This document shows, in pieces, positions 25,901-32,247 of a DNA stretch of 34,773 bases. The notes below the pieces were generated by a model, which saw nothing but the letters and a program-made list of their open reading frames with translations, had not been told where the DNA came from and made no database searches. The position numbers were made by a program, and so were the translations under genes. This DNA is from Flavobacteriales bacterium UBA958 (GTDB taxonomy: Bacteria; Bacteroidota; Bacteroidia; Flavobacteriales_D; Crocinitomicaceae). The stretch lies in NCBI GenBank assembly GCA_002293045.1, contig DBCM01000046.1:1-34773 (forward strand). Reading direction: 5' to 3'. The stretch's first letter is position 1. Each line of letters opens with the position of its first letter.

Positions 25901-26086
25901 TATCATAGCCAATGATAAATAGACGAGCAACACTGTGAACCAATGGGCATTGTAAATAACGATTTTGGCGGCTTGCACACCATGCATTGATTCGATAAAT
26001 GTAGCTATACCGATGGCCGCTAAAAACACAAAGAGGCCCAATGAAACTAGCCGCATTGAAAAAACAATTTTTGTAATTCGTTCCAT
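22937..26086 (-). CDS. Fused ResB-CcsA cytochrome c biogenesis protein
   Basis: The 1049-residue inner-membrane protein joins the two halves of the system II cytochrome c synthetase. The N-terminal half is ResB/CcsB-like: helices near the start, a large periplasmic region (about residues 110-450), then another helix. A second periplasmic stretch leads into the CcsA half with many helices and the heme-handling WWD-type motif SWGRYWGWDPKETWAL near residue 947. The system exports heme and attaches it to CXXCH motifs of apocytochromes c. ResB-CcsA fusions are known in Bacteroidota and in epsilonproteobacteria. The gene has its own promoter, divergent from the esterase, and is followed by an rluA-type gene. 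Confidence 0.93.
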   Translation of the reverse strand: MERITKIVFSMRLVSLGLFVFLAAIGIATFIESMHGVQAAKIVIYNAHWFTVLLVYLSLAMIFNIIHFRMWTREKIATLSFHVSFLIIMIGAAITRYTGYEGLAVIREGTAVDYIYTADPKLLVSISDPKSPQVLAYSAWMSDWGMVNNSFSHEIDHGSKVLTISYKDFISNAIDTIAFDQSSPGAVLDVVIGQMKSNYLAPGDKLLAESLPLSYGTEAKEGVTFKLSGEKIQIKTAVDLRMLPMTMMMEARRSGAPIPDSAYTTIPKNTWVDANLKTLYQSGSNQFVLKNVYYHAYKTRLKAKMKNQGADYLTVNVSSGKANKTVVLKGGHNMMPDPEYFEINGMLVQLEYGSVRRPLPFSIFCKDFKLSKYPGSESPSSFESFLSINDPRNNYKSDRHVFMNHVTDYDGYRFFQSAYELDNPSTPENEEATKLSVNHDAWGTNITYLGYLLMAIGMILSLFAPKGRFRALSDQLGKLKKQSLTAMLLLIGLSVQAQHGNEPDYSKIYRVIDEQHSEKLATLLVQEQGGRIMPMHTLCDQLLRKIHGEPKFESYNAVQTILSLHMYGKYWMKKPMILVPMAVRERLKLKKYCAFNDLIEADGSYKFQAQYAAAHGKAEKFQDEFEKKLIKLTERFEVFQGIISWQYMRIIPKKNDANNKWFVPMSMEIMGEDSISSIVTLKYLAALDEATQNQDYSNALFLLGKMDQIQRTVGKSVVPSRSKVALEIRYNSLQIFKSVYRSYLLIGLLLLVIFIASIFGSPSEKRLKILRWARNIFLGLSALIFIYHATGLGFRWYISGHAPWSNGYEAIVFIAWVTVLAGWAFLKKIEVVMPMALILSAMMLFVSELNLLDPEITPLVPVLKSYWLMIHVAIITGSYGFLGLSFVLGLLNLSFYLFQTKSNTEKIQNQIAQITGVSEMTMTIGVFMLTIGTFLGGIWANESWGRYWGWDPKETWALVSVLVYAIILHFRFIPALKSTFAFNLAAFWGYSAILFTYFGVNFMLVGLHSYAQGDGIGKFPTWLVWTIVFFIGLSFLSWIRNRRITAPSK

Positions 26087-26102
26087 GGGATTTTATTTGG
26101 TA

Positions 26103-26110
26103 CAAAAATA
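26103..26110 (-). promoter_or_regulatory. Promoter -7 box of ccsBA (TATTTTTG)
   Basis: On the minus strand TATTTTTG lies 16 bases before the ATG at 26086. No TTG is seen at 19-21 bases, so the -33 element is weak or absent. It lies back to back with the esterase promoter (26120-26149). Confidence 0.6.
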
Positions 26111-26119
26111 CGCAATGCC

Positions 26120-26149
26120 TTGCTTATTGATATCCTTTTGTAATATTTG
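26120..26149 (+). promoter_or_regulatory. Promoter of the esterase gene (TTG-N19-AATATTTG)
   Basis: TTG (26120-26122) and AATATTTG (26142-26149), one base off the TAnnTTTG consensus, are 19 bases apart. The box ends four bases before the ATG at 26154, again predicting a leaderless mRNA. Confidence 0.65.
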
Positions 26150-26153
26150 TATC

Positions 26154-27077
26154 ATGAAATGCATGTTATTTTTTGGATTTATTTTTCTTGCCTTTGAGTT
26201 ATTGGCTCAAGAAAAACCTACAGCGTGGAAACCGTCAGTTTATCAACCAAATCAGGGACGTATCTTTGAATTTAAGATTTCATCGGGTTATTTGCAAGGT
26301 CGACTTATTCGGGTATGGGTGCCTGATTCGTATGAAACTTCGCGAAAAAAATTCGAGGTGATTTATTTTCACGACGGTCAAATGCTTTTTGATTCCACAA
26401 CAACGTGGAACCATCAGTCTTGGGATCTTGCAGGTACAGCCTCTAACTTCCTTGGGAAGCATCGGCACATCTTGGTAGGTATTGATAATAGTCCGGAACA
26501 CCGTTATGCGGAGTTTTTTCCAGCACCAATTTACCCGACCTTGTCGGCGAGTGTGCAGTTAACGCTGCGTGATTCCTTGTGGAATGGTTTGCCTCGTTTT
26601 GATGCCTATGCAGAGGCGCTTATCGCTGACGTTTTTCCGATAATTGAAAGCCATTGGAACGTTCATCGCGGCGGCGCACATCGAACCATGGTGGGGTCAA
26701 GCATGGGAGGCATTGTATCGTTAGCATTTTTGTTAACACATCCCGCAGAACTTTCCAACATTGCATGCCTTTCAATTCATCTTCCCTTGATCAACGTTTG
26801 GAAATTCAATAACCGATATAAAGCCCCACTGGCCGCTGCATTCAATGAATTTATTATTCAAAATTCAGCAACCTTGCGAGGAAAATCCATCTACATAGAT
26901 CGGGGCGACCAATCGCTTGATGCGGCTTATGCGGAATATTTCCCTGAATTTGAATCAGCACTAAATGCCTGTGCCAAGGAAAATAACTTACTCATTAAAT
27001 TAATTTCGAATTCAGGACATTCGGAGCGCGATTGGGCAGCGCGAATTGGCCCAATTCTAAAAACCCTTATTAAATAG
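26154..27077 (+). CDS. Secreted alpha/beta-hydrolase, putative esterase (esterase D/enterochelin esterase type)
   Basis: This 307-residue exported hydrolase begins with a signal peptide (MKCMLFFGFIFLAFELLAQ). The family features are RLIRVWVPDSYETSRKKFEV, VIYFHDGQMLFD (oxyanion-side HDG), ILVGIDNSPEHRYAEFFP, the nucleophile elbow VGSSMGGIVSL and the late SNSGHSERDWAAR with the probable catalytic His; an acid residue is likely in YIDRGDQSLD. This matches the putative-esterase family (PF00756 type), which includes enterochelin, feruloyl and S-formylglutathione esterases; the substrate cannot be told. I start at ATG 26154, because the promoter lies just upstream and the signal peptide begins there. 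The frame is open further upstream only as antisense to ccsBA. Confidence 0.88.
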   Translation: MKCMLFFGFIFLAFELLAQEKPTAWKPSVYQPNQGRIFEFKISSGYLQGRLIRVWVPDSYETSRKKFEVIYFHDGQMLFDSTTTWNHQSWDLAGTASNFLGKHRHILVGIDNSPEHRYAEFFPAPIYPTLSASVQLTLRDSLWNGLPRFDAYAEALIADVFPIIESHWNVHRGGAHRTMVGSSMGGIVSLAFLLTHPAELSNIACLSIHLPLINVWKFNNRYKAPLAAAFNEFIIQNSATLRGKSIYIDRGDQSLDAAYAEYFPEFESALNACAKENNLLIKLISNSGHSERDWAARIGPILKTLIK

Positions 27078-27079
27078 AA

Positions 27080-27097
27080 AGTCCCGCAAGCGGGACT
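27080..27097. terminator. Hairpin after the esterase gene (possible terminator)
   Basis: AGTCCCGC and GCGGGACT form a perfect stem around AA, three bases after the esterase stop codon. A T-run is lacking on the plus strand; on the minus strand TTTCTATTT follows. Termination is likely but not certain. Confidence 0.55.
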
Positions 27098-27150
27098 CTA
27101 TATAGACGTCTCAAACTATCCGTTTTCCGGGAAGAATGAAACGAGGAAGC

Positions 27151-27166
27151 GTCCCGCGAACGGGAC
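27151..27166. repeat. Second GTCCCG hairpin in the esterase-groL gap
   Basis: GTCCCG (27151-27156) pairs with CGGGAC (27161-27166) around CGAA. It shares 14 of 16 bases with the hairpin at 27081-27096, so the two look like copies of one element. No T-run follows on either strand. Confidence 0.6.
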
Positions 27167-27229
27167 ACTTTAATGGTATTTTACCCTGTTGATTGAAGCA
27201 TCACCTTAGTCTTTATGAACGCTGAAGCA

Positions 27230-27278
27230 TGTCGAAAGGGTAGGTGAGCTTGTCGAAAGGGTAGGTGAGCTTGTCGAA
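27230..27278 (-). repeat. 21-base direct repeats (REP-like) abutting the groL stop
   Basis: The 21-base unit tgtcgaaagggtaggtgagc+t occurs at 27230-27250 and 27251-27271 without mismatch. A third truncated copy (tgtcgaa) ends one base before the groL stop codon. The reverse strand reads TTCGACAAGCTCACC, like dispersed TTCGACAAGCTCA elements seen between genes in many bacteria. Confidence 0.85.
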
Positions 27279-27279
27279 C

Positions 27280-28917
27280 CTACATCATTCCGGGCATGCC
27301 ACCACCCATACCGCCCATTCCGGCTGCTGGATTTGACTCTTCCGGTTGATCGGCAATGACACATTCTGTAGTAAGGAGCATAGATGCAATCGATGCAGCA
27401 TTTTCAACTGCAATCCGAGTTACTTTGGTTGGGTCAATTACTCCAGCCGCATACAGATATTCAAATTTATCGGTTCGTGCATTGTATCCAAAATCATCTT
27501 TTCCTTCACGTACTTTTTGAACTATGATTGCTCCTTCACCCCCAGAATTGGCAATGATTTGACGCAACGGTTCTTCAGCAGCTCGTTTTACGATGGCAAT
27601 GCCCGTAGCCTCATCTTCATTAGCGCCTTTCAATTGGTCTAAGGATGCTATAGCGCGGATCAGTGCAACACCACCTCCAGGGACAATGCCTTCTTCTACC
27701 GCAGCACGTGTTGCCGCTAAGGCGTCGTCTACTCGATCTTTCTTCTCTTTCATTTCCACTTCCGTTGGGGCACCTACATAAAGTACAGCAACACCACCCG
27801 CAAGTTTCGCTAAGCGCTCCTGAAGTTTTTCTCGGTCATAATCAGATGTTGTTGTTTCAATCTGTGCACGAATTTGATTAACACGTGCTTTGATGTCTTC
27901 TTTCTTTCCTTTTCCGTTTACGATGGTTGTATTGTCTTTATCAATGTCAACTTTTTGTGCTTGACCAAGCATATCCATGGTTACATTTTCTAACGTCATT
28001 CCGCGTTCTTCAGAGATCACTTGACCACCCGTTAGAATCGCGATGTCTTCCAGCATAGCCTTTCTACGGTCACCAAAGCCTGGGGCTTTAACCGCAGCAA
28101 CCTTCAACGAACCTCTTAATCGGTTAACTACAAGTGTTCCTAGTGCTTCGCCATCCACATCTTCAGCGATGATTAACAACCCTTTACCGGCTTGTACCAC
28201 AGGCTCAAGAATTGGGAGTAATTCCTTCATGCTTGAGATTTTCTTTTCGGTAATTAGGATAAGTGGGTTCTCCATTTCAGTAACCATTTTCTCTGTGTTG
28301 GTCACAAAATAAGGCGATAAATACCCGCGATCGAACTGCATTCCTTCAACCGTTTTTACTTCGGTTTCAGTACCTTTAGCCTCTTCCACAGTGATTACAC
28401 CGTCATTCCCTACAACCTTCATCGCTTGTGAAATTAGTTTTCCGATGGTTTCATCATTGTTTGCAGAAATAGTCGCAATTTGCTCGATTTTCGAAGCATC
28501 TTTTCCAACTTCTTTCGAAAGTTTTTTGAGATTTTTTACCACTTCTGTAACGGCCTTATCGATGCCTCTTTTTAAATCCATAGGATTTGCTCCTGCAGCC
28601 ACATTTTTAAGACCTGCAGTAATAATAGCTTGCGCAAGAACGGTGGCAGTAGTTGTTCCGTCACCTGCAATGTCAGCTGTTTTGGAAGCTACTTCTTTAA
28701 CCATTTGTGCGCCCATGTTTTCCATCGGATCTTTCAATTCGATTTCTTTGGCTACGGTAACACCATCCTTGGTGATTTGTGGTGCGCCAAACTTCTTGCC
28801 GATCACTACATTTCGGCCTTTTGGACCTAAGGTAACTTTCACTGCGTTTGCTAAGGCATCCACTCCCGCCTTTAGTTTTTCTCTTGCTTCAATGTCAAAT
28901 AAAATATCTTTTGCCAT
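27280..28917 (-). CDS. groL: GroEL chaperonin (60 kDa)
   Basis: This 545-residue subunit of the double-ring ATP-dependent chaperonin folds cytosolic proteins inside the GroES-capped cavity. The signatures are intact: VTLGPKGRNVVIGKKFG, TKDGVTVAKEIEL, the ATP-binding DIAGDGTTTATVLAQAI, AAVKAPGFGDRRKAMLEDIA, EEGIVPGGGVALIRA and the flexible GGMGGMGGGMPGMM tail. Length is normal. It follows groES after 38 bases in the usual groESL order. I see no CIRCE inverted repeat (TTAGCACTC-N9-GAGTGCTAA) upstream of the operon, so heat-shock control, if any, works otherwise. Confidence 0.99.
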   Translation of the reverse strand: MAKDILFDIEAREKLKAGVDALANAVKVTLGPKGRNVVIGKKFGAPQITKDGVTVAKEIELKDPMENMGAQMVKEVASKTADIAGDGTTTATVLAQAIITAGLKNVAAGANPMDLKRGIDKAVTEVVKNLKKLSKEVGKDASKIEQIATISANNDETIGKLISQAMKVVGNDGVITVEEAKGTETEVKTVEGMQFDRGYLSPYFVTNTEKMVTEMENPLILITEKKISSMKELLPILEPVVQAGKGLLIIAEDVDGEALGTLVVNRLRGSLKVAAVKAPGFGDRRKAMLEDIAILTGGQVISEERGMTLENVTMDMLGQAQKVDIDKDNTTIVNGKGKKEDIKARVNQIRAQIETTTSDYDREKLQERLAKLAGGVAVLYVGAPTEVEMKEKKDRVDDALAATRAAVEEGIVPGGGVALIRAIASLDQLKGANEDEATGIAIVKRAAEEPLRQIIANSGGEGAIIVQKVREGKDDFGYNARTDKFEYLYAAGVIDPTKVTRIAVENAASIASMLLTTECVIADQPEESNPAAGMGGMGGGMPGMM

Positions 28918-28955
28918 GTTGAATTATTTAATGGTTATTTATTAAATCGATTACT

Positions 28956-29231
28956 TTAAAATACGCCGTAGATATCAGATTCCCGCATGATTAAATACGT
29001 GTTGGCGTCGATTTTAATTTCTGTACCAGAATACTGGCCATACAATACCTCATCACCCACACGAAGGCTCATCGGTTCGTCTTTTTTTCCCGTGCCTACG
29101 GCAACTACTTTTCCTTTAAGTGGTTTTTCTTTAGCGGTATCAGGGATGATAATACCACTCGCTGTTTTTTGCTCTGCTGGCGCCGGCTCTACCAGAACGC
29201 GATCCGCCAATGGTTTAAACTTTACTGACAT
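28956..29231 (-). CDS. groS: GroES co-chaperonin (10 kDa)
   Basis: This 91-residue lid of the GroEL cage forms a heptameric dome. KFKPLADRVLVEPAPAEQKTA opens the fold, TASGIIIPDTAKEKPLKGKVVAVG includes the region before and after the mobile loop, and VGDEVLYGQYSGTEIKIDANTYLIMRESDI ends it. Length and order are as in other groES genes. The upstream gap (29232-29320) has no perfect TAnnTTTG box; TACATTTC on the minus strand, about 35 bases before the ATG, is a weak candidate. A strong terminator for secG separates this operon from the one before. Confidence 0.98.
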   Translation of the reverse strand: MSVKFKPLADRVLVEPAPAEQKTASGIIIPDTAKEKPLKGKVVAVGTGKKDEPMSLRVGDEVLYGQYSGTEIKIDANTYLIMRESDIYGVF

Positions 29232-29311
29232 AATTTATTTATTTTTAAGAATACGCGAAATGTAGTCGAATTTCATACCATTGAGAGTTATTGAGACAAA
29301 ATTTCCAAGAA

Positions 29312-29340
29312 CAAAAAAAAATGTCAGCATGTGCTGACAT
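29312..29340 (-). terminator. Terminator after secG
   Basis: ATGTCAGCA (29321-29329) and TGCTGACAT (29332-29340) form a perfect 9-bp stem with a two-base loop, followed on the minus strand by nine T (29320-29312). A further copy of the TGACAT half-site lies at 29344-29349. Confidence 0.92.
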
Positions 29341-29370
29341 ACTGACATCATTCTCTGTATTTAGAACCCC

Positions 29371-29697
29371 TTATTGTGGGGTATTTGATTGTCCTTGTTG
29401 CCCTTGTCCTGTTGGTTGACCGGCACCGGATTTAGGTTGTGATTGTTGAGTAGGCTGTTTAATTGGCTGAGGTTTTGGTTGTTGCATCGTCATAACAACA
29501 CAGCTTAACACGATGGTTGCTGCAAGACCCCACGTCAACTTATCTATAAATTCTGTGGTTTGCTTAACACCACCCAATTGGGCTGCACTTCCGAAATCAC
29601 TGCTCAAGCCGCCTCCTTTAGGATTTTGAATAAACACAACAATGATCAGCAAAATAGCTGCAAGCGTTATAATAATGGAAAAAATGGTCGTAATCAT
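29371..29697 (-). CDS. secG: SecG preprotein translocase subunit
   Basis: This 108-residue membrane protein is a small subunit of the SecYEG channel. Two membrane helices are visible (about residues 5-24 and 52-70), joined by the conserved IQNPKGGGLSSDFGSAAQLGGVK loop. A Gln/Pro/Ser/Gly-rich tail of about 37 residues (QQPKPQPIKQPTQQSQPKSG and on) follows. Such low-complexity tails are seen in Bacteroidota SecG, but their role is unknown. It begins one base after the stop of the TPR-like gene and is the last gene of the miaB operon, closed by a strong terminator. Confidence 0.93.
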   Translation of the reverse strand: MITTIFSIIITLAAILLIIVVFIQNPKGGGLSSDFGSAAQLGGVKQTTEFIDKLTWGLAATIVLSCVVMTMQQPKPQPIKQPTQQSQPKSGAGQPTGQGQQGQSNTPQ

Positions 29698-29698
29698 G

Positions 29699-30499
29699 TC
29701 AATGACTTTTAGCTAATTTTTTTATTTGGCTTGCAAAGTAACTCTTTTTTTCGGGAAAAGCCAAAATTAATTGTTCATAAATCGCAATTGCTTTTGCGTT
29801 ATTTCCCTGAATAACGAAGATTTTTGCCAAGGTTTCGCTCACGGGTACTTTGTCCGCATCCAAACTCTCTTTTGCTTTTTTAGTTGGAGAGTAGAACGAA
29901 GTTTTTTCTCGTTCTATGGGGAGTTCACTCGACTTAATGGGCGGTTTTTCGGTGCTAAACTCTGAGCCCTTAAGCCATGCAGTGAATGTTTTTGGAGCCT
30001 TATCGGTTGTTTTTATTACTTCCGTTTCAAGGGGCTCGTGCTCAATTTCGTCCACCTTTACGGGTTGTTCAAATTCTTTGAGGAATCGCGCAGTAGCAGC
30101 ACTTCCCTCAATTAGCGCCTCTAAAGGATCTGCAGCGTGCTCAAGTTCTGCGGTTTCAAGAAGTTCTTCGCTTACCGGATTGGCGTGGTTCGGTTCAGAT
30201 ACTGGGTCAGGATTATCCGTGGATTCCAAGTCCTCAAGTACAGGGCTTGTATGCTCTTGGACCTGATGCAAGAGGGTATACAACTTGATTCGATTGCTAA
30301 TGCGAAACGCATGTTTGGGAATCGCTTGTGCGAGTCGAATGTCTTCTGTGCGATGCAATGCCTCCAGATAAGCCAAAGAAAATAATCCCGCATAGGGGAA
30401 TTCTTCACAGATTGACTGAAGCTGATCGACGTCAGGGGCACCCATTGCTTCAGGATTTAGACATAAGGTGTTGATATGTGTTTTATTCCAACTCACCAA
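29699..30499 (-). CDS. TPR-like cytoplasmic protein of unknown function
   Basis: This 266-residue soluble protein has no signal peptide. An N-terminal helical region (residues about 20-85: LQSICEEFPYAGLFSLAYLE, LAQAIPKHAFRISNRIKLY) is followed by an acidic low-complexity middle (about 88-200). A C-terminal tetratricopeptide hairpin (SETLAKIFVIQGNNAKAIAI, YEQLILAFPEKKSYFASQI) ends the protein. Its place between lptE and secG recurs in Bacteroidota, in my knowledge, which suggests an envelope-biogenesis link, but no function is known to me. It overlaps the lptE stop by seven bases. Confidence 0.8.
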   Translation of the reverse strand: MVSWNKTHINTLCLNPEAMGAPDVDQLQSICEEFPYAGLFSLAYLEALHRTEDIRLAQAIPKHAFRISNRIKLYTLLHQVQEHTSPVLEDLESTDNPDPVSEPNHANPVSEELLETAELEHAADPLEALIEGSAATARFLKEFEQPVKVDEIEHEPLETEVIKTTDKAPKTFTAWLKGSEFSTEKPPIKSSELPIEREKTSFYSPTKKAKESLDADKVPVSETLAKIFVIQGNNAKAIAIYEQLILAFPEKKSYFASQIKKLAKSH

Positions 30500-31002
30500 T
30501 TACTCTGTAGTTTATTAATGACATCTTGAATTACTTGCTCATTGATTGTGGCCAATAATTGTGATTCCACCGCCGAGAAATTAGTGGATGCATCAAAATC
30601 CGCAAATCGAGTTATGGATAATTTTTGCTCTTCATTTTTAGGTAAGGTGGTGAGAATCGTAAACTGAACGGATACTGTTAGTCTATTTTTTGCAGCGTTG
30701 TCTCCGTTTTGTATTGCGATTGGATTTACTGAATACCCAGTAATTTCCCCTGAAAGTTGTACTTGCGCATCCGCATTTTTTGTTGCAAGTCCCAAGCGTG
30801 TATTGTTCTGAATGCCATCTTTCAATGCTTCAGACAACAGAGCAGTATAGCTCAAGGGGCAAGTTGCCGCATTATTTTGAAGGGTTTGTAGATGAAAAAA
30901 CTCCCATTCTTCGGGCATACCCCCCGTGTCTCTAAATCCGATTTTACTCGGCCAGCAACTGGTTAATGCCATGAGCAGTACTGCAATTAGAGGGAATTTC
31001 AT
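30493..31002 (-). CDS. lptE: LptE-like LPS-assembly lipoprotein
   Basis: This 169-residue outer-membrane lipoprotein has the signal MKFPLIAVLLMALTSC (acyl Cys16). The segments YTALLSEALKDGIQNNTRLGL, VQLSGEITGYSVNPIAIQ and AAKNRLTVSVQFTI match the Bacteroidota LptE family (the DUF-type relative of E. coli LptE/RlpB), which plugs the LptD barrel that inserts LPS in the outer membrane. Identity with the E. coli protein is low, so the call rests on these segments, size and neighbourhood. Its ATG overlaps the stop of the sigma-54 activator (ATGA). LptD is not in the window. Confidence 0.85.
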   Translation of the reverse strand: MKFPLIAVLLMALTSCWPSKIGFRDTGGMPEEWEFFHLQTLQNNAATCPLSYTALLSEALKDGIQNNTRLGLATKNADAQVQLSGEITGYSVNPIAIQNGDNAAKNRLTVSVQFTILTTLPKNEEQKLSITRFADFDASTNFSAVESQLLATINEQVIQDVINKLQSNW

Positions 31003-32246
31003 TCTGCTAAATTATATTCTTTTATCTTTCGGTAGAGTGTTCGTTCAGAAATCCCCAATTCTAAGGCTGCATATTTTCGTTTCCCTCGGTGTTTTTCCAA
31101 GGCCTTTAAAATGAGTTCTTTCTCCCGTTCTTCCAGCGATAGGGACTCTTCAAATTCCTCATGTAGTACAAAGGAGTCCTCATTCTCCAGAAATTCGTTT
31201 TCAAGGGGCTCTATTCCTGGCGCAAGTAGCCCTTTTGTAGGGGAAACGGCATTTCCATAATCTTGATAGAGCTTGTCAATGACAGCGTGTTGGTCTGCAG
31301 AAAGCTGAATGTTACCGGATTGACTTAATAACTCAACCACCAATTTCTTCAAATCGCTTAAGTCTTTTTTCATATCGAACAAAAACTTGTACATCAATTC
31401 TCGTTCTGATATCGACTCTTGACTCGTTTCATTCAAAAGCGCCGGGCTTTGTTCTTGCGGTTGAGGAAGATAGCTCCGGAGTAGCAATCCGTCGATGTTG
31501 CGCTCGGTTTCTATAATGCTTATTTGTTCAACAGTATTTTTTAGTTGACGAATATTTCCTGGCCAGGCATACTGGGATAGGGTTTCAATGCCATCTGGTG
31601 TTAAGCGAATGGCAGGCATTCGATATTTATCCGCAAAATCGCTGGCAAATTTTCTAAACAATAAATGAATGTCTTCTCCACGTTCTTTCAACGCGGGTAG
31701 TTGAATTGGAATCGCACTCAGGCGATAAAATAAATCCTCTCGAAACTTCCCTTTGGCTATGGCGCGCTGCATGTTCTCATTGGTAGCCGCAACAACTCGA
31801 ACGTTTGTCTTTATTGATTTTGAGGCACCGACACGAATAAATTCTCCGGTTTCAAGCACCCGTAAAAGGCGCACTTGGGTTTGCATGGGTAACTCGGCCA
31901 CTTCATCCAAGAATATCGTACCTCCATTCGCCACTTCAAAATAACCTTGCCGACTTCCCGAGGCTCCTGTAAACGAACCCTTTTCGTGCCCGAATAATTC
32001 TGAATCTATCGTCCCTTCTGGGATTGCACCGCAGTTCACAGCAATATACTCCTTGTGTTTCCTGGCGCTCAATTGGTGAATTACCTGAGGAATGATTTCT
32101 TTTCCGGTACCACTCTCCCCGGTAACCAGTACTGATAAATCCGTAGGTGCAACTTGGGCAGCAATTTCTAAGGCCCGATTTAGCGGAAATGCATTTCCAA
32201 CAATGCCGAATCGTTGTTTTATTTGTTGAAGGTTCATGGATTTCAA
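30999..32246 (-). CDS. Sigma-54-dependent transcriptional activator (AAA+ and Fis-type HTH)
   Basis: This 415-residue bacterial enhancer-binding protein lacks a receiver or sensor domain. The AAA+ domain starts almost at the N-terminus: Walker A GESGTGKE (residues 43-50), the sigma-54 contact loop GSFTGA (90-95, Ser in place of the usual second Ala), Walker B GGTIFLDEV, RVVAATNENM, FREDLFYRLSAIPIQLP, and the WPGNIRQLKN sensor II region. After an acidic linker comes a Fis-type HTH (HRGKRKYAALELGISERTLY). ATG 32246 is used, one base after the miaB stop; ATG 32237 is equally possible. Targets are unknown; control would have to come from partners or abundance, as no input domain is seen. Confidence 0.9.
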   Translation of the reverse strand: MKSMNLQQIKQRFGIVGNAFPLNRALEIAAQVAPTDLSVLVTGESGTGKEIIPQVIHQLSARKHKEYIAVNCGAIPEGTIDSELFGHEKGSFTGASGSRQGYFEVANGGTIFLDEVAELPMQTQVRLLRVLETGEFIRVGASKSIKTNVRVVAATNENMQRAIAKGKFREDLFYRLSAIPIQLPALKERGEDIHLLFRKFASDFADKYRMPAIRLTPDGIETLSQYAWPGNIRQLKNTVEQISIIETERNIDGLLLRSYLPQPQEQSPALLNETSQESISERELMYKFLFDMKKDLSDLKKLVVELLSQSGNIQLSADQHAVIDKLYQDYGNAVSPTKGLLAPGIEPLENEFLENEDSFVLHEEFEESLSLEEREKELILKALEKHRGKRKYAALELGISERTLYRKIKEYNLAE

Positions 32247-32247
32247 G

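Noticed and set aside
25965..26153. A 63-codon N-terminal extension of the esterase
   Set aside because: It runs antisense to ccsBA, does not resemble protein of the family, and the signal peptide and promoter both point to ATG 26154.
27230..27278. Direct repeats near groL as a CRISPR array
   Set aside because: The 21-base units are directly adjacent without spacers, there are only two full copies, and no cas gene is nearby.
28391..28945. A 184-codon open frame on the plus strand opposite groL
   Set aside because: It is the mirror of a highly biased, conserved gene; composition and lack of any motif mark it as a shadow.
29232..29310. A CIRCE operator upstream of groES
   Set aside because: I looked for TTAGCACTC-N9-GAGTGCTAA and found neither half-site.
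29916..30266. A Ser-rich open frame on the plus strand opposite the TPR-like gene
   Set aside because: Serine runs arise from the reverse of acidic codons in the real gene; no start context or homology is visible.
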